From: Candidatus Kuenenia stuttgartensis
Lineage (GTDB): Bacteria; Planctomycetota; UBA11346
Assembly (NCBI GenBank): GCA_945876185.1
Contig: CAMCMZ010000015.1
Location: 1-54,740 of the forward strand
Direction of reading: 5' to 3'
Length of the DNA: 54,740 bases
Below are positions 49,001 through 54,740 of this stretch, one piece after another. The notes beneath the pieces are model-generated. The model was not told the DNA's origin, ran no database searches, and saw nothing but the letters and a program-made list of their open reading frames with translations. A program made the translations under genes and the position numbers. Numbering within the stretch: the first letter of the stretch is position 1; each line of letters begins with the position of its first letter.

Positions 49001-50494
49001 AACGTCAACGGCGAAACCTTTCTGGGCAACAATACGGCGGGGAAGCAAGATATCTACTACCGTTATGACCGAGGATCCTACTTCCAACCCATTCTGGTAG
49101 GCACGAGCCGTGAAGACACCCGCCTGATCGTAACGTCGGACCATCGAGTCCGCATCGATGCCCGTCCAGTCGATGACACCGTCGCCGTCGGCATCAATCG
49201 TCACGGTCTGACCTCCGCAGGTTGATGAACACTGCAGTTTTACACTATCCCCTCGGCGGATGGTGATGGCATCATGATGGTACAATGACAATGGTTCCCA
49301 CCAGATGTTTCCTGACCGGATGGTTGGAGTCGGAATGCCGGTCTGGGCAAAAGTGATCCTGGTACTGGCGGCCGGATCCAAGGGCAAATCAAGGAACCAT
49401 TGGCTGGAACCGTTGATTCGCGCAACTGGGACAGGATCTGGGCCTAACGTTTGCGCTGTCGCTGTTATCGCAAGAGTGCTATTCCAGGCCTGGCCTTCCA
49501 AGACGACGGGAGAGGATTTGGCAATGATCGGAATGTTTGCCGTGAATGGACGACGATCGGTTACGACCTCGGGAACGGTAGGACTGAGTCGATAACTGAG
49601 CGTCCAAGTGGTCCGCCCCACGGTGCCTGCTTTGCTGCCCATTGCGGCGCGGGTGGAAAGAATCAGCCCCGACCGTTCGGTCATGGTGGAGAACGGACTC
49701 AGTTTGTTACCGAGTTGCTGATCATCGGTGACCACATCAACCACGCCATCATCATCGAGGTCCGCCAGAACCTGCCAATGACCGCCACCCAGGAGTTGGA
49801 TCTTGAAACTCGCGCCGTGCTGATGGGGTTGGAAATCTTTGAAGAAAAGGTTTCCCACCGAAGCGAGTTGATACAGCGCGGGATTCTTTTGGCAGTCGCT
49901 CAGGCTCATGTTTGCCGGCACAGCGTAAAGGAAGGATGCTGTGGGCGGGTTACCGCCGTAGGCACCGTTCTGGAAAGCGCTGCCCGCCCCCTGAACCCAG
50001 CGCCACGGCAGAACAAGCATGACTCGGTCATAGGGTAGTGAACCCTCTATCCCGAATCCGGCACCATGGCCCAAGGCGAGCGCGCTTGGATCCGCATCGG
50101 CAAAACCCAGGACCGCAAGGGCGTCTTGCTGGAATTTCGTATAGTAGACGAAAGATCCGAGTCCCGCATCGGTTCCCTCTTGGATGGACCAGTCGCGGAC
50201 CAGTCCCAGGAACCCGTTGTTGCCAGCAGGAAGAACCACATTCACTCCACCGACCCCGCGACCGCCGGCCTGGTTGTCACCCGACCATTCCTTCAGGCGG
50301 ATGCGGCCGGCGGTATTCGTGCCATCCAGTGCTGTTGCCGACTCGGTGGTACCATCACGCGCCACGGCCCAGGCTTGCGGGTTGGCCGGGTCGTAGGATC
50401 GGCCTGACCACTGGAATGGTCCAACCGGATCAGCTGCCTGGGCGGTAACCCCGAGTGATGCGCATAAAAGCAGGGAAATGGCATTGAATCGCAC
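46019..50494 (-). CDS. Giant secreted protein, 1491 aa, with C-terminal hydrophobic hairpin
   Basis: Not recognised. GTG start at 50494 with AAGGAT 7 nt upstream, then signal peptide MRFNAISLLLCASLGVTAQA. The first half is beta-rich (Ig/FnIII-like stretches) with two Ca-binding-like loops, DLDDDGVVDV (near 250) and DADGDGVIDW (near 440). A central region has Ser/Gly/Thr-rich patches, then charged segments (DEDIVDGKKKFDTFDKTG). About 1090-1340 is helical and coiled-coil-like (KAKTLLEKAQEMQKKAETG). Near the C-terminus is a long hydrophobic helix-turn-helix, LSVLAIFAAFGAGPLGALLI and LGIQVLVGLIKAW (about 1430-1465), ending in a Lys-rich tail. Codon choice is visibly less GC-biased than neighbours. 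A membrane-inserting or surface-anchored role is inferred. Confidence 0.85.
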   Translation of the reverse strand: MRFNAISLLLCASLGVTAQAADPVGPFQWSGRSYDPANPQAWAVARDGTTESATALDGTNTAGRIRLKEWSGDNQAGGRGVGGVNVVLPAGNNGFLGLVRDWSIQEGTDAGLGSFVYYTKFQQDALAVLGFADADPSALALGHGAGFGIEGSLPYDRVMLVLPWRWVQGAGSAFQNGAYGGNPPTASFLYAVPANMSLSDCQKNPALYQLASVGNLFFKDFQPHQHGASFKIQLLGGGHWQVLADLDDDGVVDVVTDDQQLGNKLSPFSTMTERSGLILSTRAAMGSKAGTVGRTTWTLSYRLSPTVPEVVTDRRPFTANIPIIAKSSPVVLEGQAWNSTLAITATAQTLGPDPVPVARINGSSQWFLDLPLDPAASTRITFAQTGIPTPTIRSGNIWWEPLSLYHHDAITIRRGDSVKLQCSSTCGGQTVTIDADGDGVIDWTGIDADSMVRRYDQAGVFTARAYQNGLEVGSSVITVVDILLPRRIVAQKGFAVDVDVLASNGINSVQLTSKPSSAANVLPTTRSGNVFRFRITPNVLGPFQIETAVNGGPAVVSTPAVGFQLTSTSSTGGVVNDISSETRPLVRLVPFVPDLTIEFDMFAGAGSFSGYNKSFTLNTSAAVSSLGEPGFTVETDTVNGLIGSFRHAMYVSAANPSTCYKMLPYAEAMAGATSTQVQTNLSLTAAGATGAGSTGSGSSQIVGNGTAVNGSYARVKVELTTLKEFESKTLNVTVVKANSTGGSAQAGSSAGSTWDSPPPLTGSLSLGKAGPSSEITIDGSKFQVGPNAPDLKEPHFPGKYDVSIGDARWSDVIAVEESKKDPYTKPIGKLSLGGAVYNVNGYNFIPPAKISELTAIELEDEDIVDGKKKFDTFDKTGAVDVLLKKGSGTLSKSGKNSWSYLSPSDLKNGDETTLNLYLTDDGTYVKDKDGYISPDVRIYTYELKGVDVVDGTDDKPWPNSTPYFYNVRAKNMGGFGPDLEFSLEDEKGTALQVYTTRGPQRFKIDKPGRYFFRIKNPNRLVEDFKSSPLVIYQMSLEPTGNLECQWDSPALKNIPDFAAKAKTLLEKAQEMQKKAETGKNWSELGAASVTTLLEKMDTTIPKWDGKLPELNKAQKDAEVLETIAKSLHQSVESKLDEALDILADLIAKNADQATINAQLDVVLKLTEQEKITFKAWQQTIKDVDFAVANVKAAKGDIDVLKAARAAAKEASLTETTLESIGKKIEAVVNNKAIKYFGTSLEAVGIAFNGIALFKAHQEFVEYLVAYNKSEAERKALQDALDEACKESRMKAGDEKTKKTLTVKSIPGNVDFSLEYDAVEWKTKDEKFSDANKPILAMIDGSYDNWAKPYSTDSSGSKPFTLSFQGNIGSQLCRVRTKNDGAPYGAPHMQFRVKAAGSTQDEIIEAYKKEIMNANALIGMVKAAVDGAFELIQAALSVLAIFAAFGAGPLGALLILGIQVLVGLIKAWVVDGWFQGKMETNFEKQIKKEYPK

Positions 50495-50645
50495 GGGTGG
50501 TATCCTTGGCGGTGGGGCAAATGGCGACTGGGTGCTGCGGCAGTTTGTGAAGAAGGCCTTCAGATCAAGTACAGGATGAGATTAAGATTTCATGTAGTTC
50601 AAACAGTGCGTGACAGGAGATCGTAACCGTCGACTGACCATGAGG
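50495..50645 (-). promoter_or_regulatory. Intergenic region upstream of the giant secreted protein
   Basis: 151 bp, clearly more AT-rich than neighbouring intergenic DNA (for example around 50570-50610). It separates the 322-aa gene from the 1491-aa gene. No confident -35/-10 pair was found. The AAGGAT Shine-Dalgarno before the GTG is the one firm signal. Confidence 0.3.
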
Positions 50646-51614
50646 TTACCAACGCAGCACCAGCCGCCGCACGTACCAACCGGGTTCCTCCACCGTAGCC
50701 GGTGCCGTCACCAAACGCTCTGCTGCCACGAGACGGTCCCCGTCCAACCAGATTCCGAGGTCGTTCCAGGCCGCATTAGTAGTCGGATAGCGCAGGTTAC
50801 TATCATCGGCGGAGGCAAAGGCCGAGGTTCCGGTGCTGACCACGCTTGCCGCGAGCAGGACCAGGGTCGGTTGCGCCACGATGACGCGGAAGGCTTCACC
50901 ACCGACCGGGATCTCTTGGCCGGGGGCGAGTGAGCGAGGTTTGTCGAGCACCGAACGCAGCATTTCAACGGTGCGACTGCATTCGATGGCGACCTGGCTC
51001 GCTACCGGATCGGTTGAATCAACGCAGCGCCAGACGCCACGTTCGCACACGGCGCGCAGGGTTGCCGTCGGATCGACCGATTTACCCCCGATTTCCAGGG
51101 AACTGATCACGATCCAGCTCTCCGTGAAGGTCCAGGCCGCGTGCGCGCGTCGTTGCGCGTCCAATCCCCCCAGGGTCGAAACCACCACCAATTCCACCCG
51201 ACCGCTGGTCGGCATGGCTGGCAAGGCCACTTGCGGGCCATCCTTGGCTACAGAAATGCGCAGCGTATCAGCGCGCCCACTGAGGGACGCTATGGGCGAG
51301 GCTAAACCACCGGATGCCGGCGCGGCCAACGGCAGCACCGGCGGGAGCGGCAGGGCCGTCACCACCATGGAAGTGGTGGTGGACGGAGTCTCATCGTGCT
51401 GGTGGTGGTGCACCTGACTCTGCAGCGGAACGATGGCTGCGGGAACTGCGAGGGATGAATCTGCCCCCTTGCCATGATCGCGCTTGCTGGGGACGACCGC
51501 AGCAGGCGCGGGGTCGCTGACTGCTTCCGGCGAGGTCGCACGTCCGATCCAGACGATGCCAGCGGCCATGAACGCAACTGCCCCGAACAGCACCAGACCT
51601 TGGTTGGCGTTCAC
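50646..51614 (-). CDS. Membrane-anchored protein of unknown function, 322 aa
   Basis: Not recognised. GTG start at 51614 overlaps the upstream stop (GTGA) with AAGGAG 8 nt upstream. N-terminal TM (about 7-24, LVLFGAVAFMAAGIVWIG), a His-containing low-complexity linker (VHHHQHDE) and a C-terminal beta-rich domain of about 200 residues with two Cys in CERGVWRCVDSTDP that could pair outside the cytoplasm. The order and coupling with the HEAT-repeat gene show the two are made together. Confidence 0.7.
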   Translation of the reverse strand: MNANQGLVLFGAVAFMAAGIVWIGRATSPEAVSDPAPAAVVPSKRDHGKGADSSLAVPAAIVPLQSQVHHHQHDETPSTTTSMVVTALPLPPVLPLAAPASGGLASPIASLSGRADTLRISVAKDGPQVALPAMPTSGRVELVVVSTLGGLDAQRRAHAAWTFTESWIVISSLEIGGKSVDPTATLRAVCERGVWRCVDSTDPVASQVAIECSRTVEMLRSVLDKPRSLAPGQEIPVGGEAFRVIVAQPTLVLLAASVVSTGTSAFASADDSNLRYPTTNAAWNDLGIWLDGDRLVAAERLVTAPATVEEPGWYVRRLVLRW

Positions 51615-52627
51615 AGTTCCGTCTCCTTCGCCGCAGGTTTGACCGGTTGGATAGGGTTGCTGTCGATCACCGCCAGGGCGCTCTTCGCTGCCCCGGCAAC
51701 CATGAGATTCTTGTCCTTCGTGGCTGCCTCGATGGCGGCGCGGGACGCGCGATCACCGAGTTTTCCCAAGGCCAGGATGGCCGCCGCACGGACGGTGGCG
51801 TCGGCATGGGTGAGGAATACCCGCACCCTCGGGATCGACGCAACTTGCTTGGTTTCACACGCAATACGCAAGGCTAGGTCGCGCATCGCCGGCACGGCGG
51901 GATCGCTGGCGTCATCGCTGGCGAGCAACCGCGCGGCCTCAGCCAGGCCAGCAGTGTCCCCGCCGCGCACCAGCGCCAGCAAGACCTCGCGGCGAACCTC
52001 CACATCCCGGTCAGTTAGCAAGGCGAACAGGCGTGGTTGCAATGCTTTGGCTTTTTCCGGGGCTTTCTGGGTGCAGGCATCCAACCAGGCGATGCCGAGA
52101 TGCTGCGCGGCAAAGGAGCGGAAACGCGGACGCTCACCGGCTTGGGCAAGCACCACCGAACAATCGTCGGCCACGTCGGCAACCTGATTCGCACGTAAAT
52201 GATTGGCGGCCTCGTTGCGGATGGTGTCCTCGTCGGAGGCATCGCGCAGGATGCGGCGTAGCAGCAGGATGTCTGACGGCGTCAGGGCCGTCACCGTACC
52301 ATCCACCAACGGCTTCAATCGCAGATCGTCCCTCTGAGTCCGATCCGCGACGATCTTCAGCGCAGGCGACACCGGCGCCGTGAGTCCAGGCAACGGTGCT
52401 GCCACGGTGGTCTGTGGAATTACTGCAGGTACGACGGTTGAAGTCGGCGTCCCTGACGCCGACGGTACAGGTTGGGGTTGCGTCGTTCTCAGCGTCGCTG
52501 ACTGTACTGGCCAACCGATCCCGGCGAGGACGGCGAACAGGGTACCAAGGCCGAGGACGGCCACCGTGAGCGCCCACGGCGACACCTTGCCGGAGCGACT
52601 GGTTTGAGATGCGGGGTTGGGGTTCAT
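51611..52627 (-). CDS. Membrane-anchored HEAT-repeat protein, 338 aa (first gene of the secreted operon)
   Basis: ATG at 52627. TM at about 18-38 (WALTVAVLGLGTLFAVLAGI), a Pro/Thr/Ser/Val-rich linker (about 45-90), then helical HEAT/PBS-type repeats: DRDVEVRREVLLALVRGGDT, HADATVRAAAILALGKLGDR and NLMVAGAAKSALAVID are clear units. Such repeats bind other proteins. The topology puts the repeats outside the cytoplasm. Its start lies about 110 bp from the left edge of the duplicated block at 52738, so the native upstream region may be truncated. The similar architecture to the 452-aa gene suggests a pair of scaffold proteins. Confidence 0.8.
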   Translation of the reverse strand: MNPNPASQTSRSGKVSPWALTVAVLGLGTLFAVLAGIGWPVQSATLRTTQPQPVPSASGTPTSTVVPAVIPQTTVAAPLPGLTAPVSPALKIVADRTQRDDLRLKPLVDGTVTALTPSDILLLRRILRDASDEDTIRNEAANHLRANQVADVADDCSVVLAQAGERPRFRSFAAQHLGIAWLDACTQKAPEKAKALQPRLFALLTDRDVEVRREVLLALVRGGDTAGLAEAARLLASDDASDPAVPAMRDLALRIACETKQVASIPRVRVFLTHADATVRAAAILALGKLGDRASRAAIEAATKDKNLMVAGAAKSALAVIDSNPIQPVKPAAKETEL

Positions 52628-52737
52628 CGGGCGGCACTTTGTTAAGGGTCTTCCAATGTCCAGCAGTGGTGCGCATACGGAGGATTCTTCGAAAATCTAC
52701 CGTTTCACTGGATTCTCATGCGAATAACCGAAATTGG

Positions 52738-53315
52738 CGGAAGATCTCAAGCACCTGCTGGCGGACATCTACACCGCCTTCCGGCGCATGGACATCAAGG
52801 ATCTCCTCAACGCCGACGGGATCTCGACCCTGCGCGCCCTGCCCGAGACCACCAACATCCGCCGCGACATGGTCGAACGCGCACTGGTGCTGATGTGCGA
52901 CGTCAAGGTGCTGCCGATCGACGAAGAACAGTTCAAGCTGCTCAAGTTCCTCGCCAACGCGACCAAGAGCCTCGGCAACGCGATCCGTCCGCTCGCCTTC
53001 CAGGTCGGCTGCAAGAAGGTCGAGGACGCGCTCGACATCGAGGGCCTGCTGCGCCTGTCGCGCGGCCTGCGCGAGCATCACCACACCCTGCAAATCGCTG
53101 GCGAGGACGATCCCAAGCACATCGCCTTCGGCACCGACGAGAAGGATCCCCTCGGCATGGATCCCAAGAAGAAAGAGGACAAGAAGAAGGCCGCCAAGGA
53201 CGACCAGAACGACCAGGACGACGGGAAAAAAGACGAAAGAAAAGATGAGAAGAAAGACGAGAAGAAAGACGAGAAAGCCAAGCCGGTAACCGGCAAGGTC
53301 GCCAAGAAAAAATAG
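52738..53315 (+). pseudogene. 5'-truncated copy of the HhH-GPD-like gene
   Basis: The sequence is near-identical to 42692-43296 but lacks the first 94 codons and begins inside the domain at AEDLKHLLADIY. The only start is a TTG at 52734 with no ribosome site. The frame is still open to a shorter Lys-rich tail (DDQNDQDDGKKDERKDEKK). Whether it is expressed is doubtful. Copy 1 supplies the full-length protein. Confidence 0.85.
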
Positions 53316-53326
53316 GCGGGCGGGAC

Positions 53327-54085
53327 ATGGCCAAGCACTCCCACTGGGACAACATCAAGCATAAGAAGAAGATCAACGACAAGAAAAAAGGCGCGATCAT
53401 CGCCAAGATGGGCAAGTTGATCACCGTCGCGGTGCAGGTCGCCGGCGGCAACCCGGACGAGAATCCCCGCCTGCGCCTGGCGATGGACAAGGCGCGCTCC
53501 GCCGGGGTCACCGCCGAGGTCGTCGACCGTGCGATCAAGAAGGCCGCCGGCGAGGGCAAGAACGGCAAGGCGATGGTCGAGATCACCTATGAAGGCTACG
53601 CCCCCGGCGGCGTCGCCATGGTGGTGCAGGCGCTTACCGACAACCGCACCCGCACCGCCCCCGAGATCAAGAAACTCTTTGAAAAAGCCGGTGGTTCCAT
53701 CGGAATCCCCGGCTGCGTCGCCTGGCAGTTCAAGCCCAAGGCGGTGTTCCTGGTCGGCGCGGCCGCCCAGACGGGCAAGGCCAACGCCAGGCTGGACGAA
53801 GAGCAGGTGATGAATGCCCTCATCGAAGCCGGGATCGAACCCGACGACCTGGTGCAGGAGGAGGACCAGGTCTCGGTCGCCGCCGAGGCCAGCCGCTTCG
53901 ACGCCGTCAGCAAGGCCCTGATCGCCGCCGGCTTCACCATCGCCAGCGCCGACCGCATCCTGGTGCCCGAGAACCGCGTCCCGGTCGCCGCCGGCGAACC
54001 CGCGACCGTGGTCGAAGGCCTCGTCGACAGTCTGGAAGAGCACGACGACGTGCAGGAGATTTATCACAACGGCGAAATGCCGTGA
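53327..54085 (+). CDS. yebC: YebC/PmpR-family protein (copy 2)
   Basis: 252 aa, intact, about 94% identical to copy 1 by counting substitutions (A15K, G26A, T38V, D79N, V98M, T199I, A224P and others, mostly conservative). Motifs are as in copy 1. The spacer to the preceding truncated gene is only 11 bp, against 57 bp in copy 1; GGCGGG precedes the ATG. Because the reading frame has stayed open despite divergence, copy 2 is probably under some selection. It could have a distinct role or be a recent spare. Confidence 0.93.
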   Translation: MAKHSHWDNIKHKKKINDKKKGAIIAKMGKLITVAVQVAGGNPDENPRLRLAMDKARSAGVTAEVVDRAIKKAAGEGKNGKAMVEITYEGYAPGGVAMVVQALTDNRTRTAPEIKKLFEKAGGSIGIPGCVAWQFKPKAVFLVGAAAQTGKANARLDEEQVMNALIEAGIEPDDLVQEEDQVSVAAEASRFDAVSKALIAAGFTIASADRILVPENRVPVAAGEPATVVEGLVDSLEEHDDVQEIYHNGEMP

Positions 54086-54238
54086 GGTGACGCCGATGGA
54101 TCCGTCCTCAGCGTCCAAGCGGTAAAGGAACGGACGTGGCCATCAGAATGGCGGCCTCGCAGCGCATCCCGAGATCAGCACCGGTTCGTGGCGGTTCCCA
54201 TGGCGAGACGCCGCGTTCCAAGCGCCTCACGTCCTGGT

Positions 54239-54596
54239 TCACGATCGGGATGCCGCTATGGCCCTCAGTCGCGCCACGCGGGTTTTGCCATCGTTGCATT
54301 TCTCCATCATGATGACGGTCCAGCGGTACGTGTTGATCTGGTTCCACTGGTCGCTTAGAACCATAGCCCGGATCTTATCCTTGGGATCAGCCGAGAGCCG
54401 CTCGAGATGTGCCAGCAGTTGTTCGGCCGCCTTCGCGTCACCGCGGCCGATGAAATAGGCCGCTGCCGTCTTGCGCCTGATGAAGTCCTCGCCTTTCAAC
54501 CAGACCAGCATCTCCTCGGGAATCTCCTGGCCGGTTTCGCGTTGCCCCAGGACTGCGGCGGTGATGAAGCTGAAGAAGTGCCTGGATCGCTCGATC
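54239..54596 (-). pseudogene. 3'-terminal fragment of the 452-aa gene (duplicate)
   Basis: The reverse strand repeats the last 118 codons of the 44194-45552 gene (from IERSRHFF through MLVWLKGEDF to RLRAIAASRS) with a few substitutions and a missing codon. Homology stops abruptly at 54596, where unrelated sequence begins. Without a start or the TM segment it is a relic. About 66 bp not present in copy 1 lie between it and yebC copy 2. Confidence 0.88.
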
Positions 54597-54740
54597 CAAT
54601 GGCGTTAAGTTAACGCGTAAGCCCATGTGATACAGTCGATTATGAATGTAGCTTTATTGGAAAATAGACCTTGACTTCAGCGGCGAAAAATCGGGTCGGG
54701 CCTCATGAGCCTCTCTCGACTTTCCCACGCGCTGAACGCC
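54597..54740. other. Sequence beyond the duplication edge; possible gene start at 54705
   Basis: An AT-richer stretch begins with a perfect 15-bp palindrome, GCGTTAA-G-TTAACGC (54602-54616), 6 bp from the duplication edge. An ATG at 54705 opens MSLSRLSHALNA up to the window end. No Shine-Dalgarno is convincing, so a real gene start is only possible. Confidence 0.3.

Overview
The window is GC-rich bacterial chromosome, densely coded on both strands, with no rRNA, tRNA or CRISPR array that I can see. Gene content points to the PVC superphylum (Planctomycetota, Verrucomicrobiota or Lentisphaerota). The evidence is a large FAD_oxidored-type oxidoreductase, a PilM-led pilus operon whose downstream genes are poorly conserved, membrane-anchored Ser/Thr kinases joined to NHL-type propellers, and very large secreted proteins of unknown function. 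This placement is an inference from families, not a tested phylogeny.
Layout. (1) 1-9.5 kb: 3' end of exonuclease III, a secreted 745-aa unknown, an AraC regulator divergent from an FAD oxidoreductase, and ClpB. (2) 9.5-12.1 kb: an OprC/NosA-like copper TonB receptor preceded by a small Cys-rich protein. (3) 12.2-21.2 kb: a signalling block with a chemoreceptor, a PAS/hybrid histidine kinase, a PIN/RHH toxin-antitoxin pair, a STAS-like protein, OsmC and a soluble PAS histidine kinase. (4) 21.3-28.3 kb: a tandem SagB-type oxidoreductase, the TldD/TldE (PmbA) protease pair, and a translationally coupled PdxJ-BioF-small-protein operon that makes PLP and contains a PLP enzyme. (5) 28.4-33.4 kb: a pilus-type operon with a PilM-PilN fusion, a PilO-like protein and a large bitopic protein. 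(6) 33.5-42.2 kb: two paralogous Ser/Thr kinases and a secreted NHL-type propeller. One kinase carries the propeller in the same chain; the other is followed by it as a separate gene. (7) 42.4-54.7 kb: a HhH-GPD-like gene plus YebC, then a five-gene reverse-strand operon of membrane-anchored and secreted unknowns (HEAT protein, 322-aa, 1491-aa, 141-aa and 452-aa proteins), then a second, partly degraded copy of the HhH/YebC/452-tail block.
Two structural features stand out. About 1.86 kb at 42692-44554 is repeated in direct orientation at 52738-54596. The left edge of the second copy abuts the operon's upstream region, as expected for a decayed tandem duplication of about 10 kb. There are also at least three long imperfect palindromes in non-coding DNA (12197-12270, 22971-23076, 25941-26224). 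Two of them share a core, and one has become the 3' end of a small gene coupled to bioF.
The best candidate for an undescribed system is the secreted/membrane operon at 44194-52627. All five products are predicted to be exported or anchored. The central 1491-aa protein has Ca-binding-like loops, a long helical region and a C-terminal hydrophobic hairpin. No function can be assigned from sequence alone.
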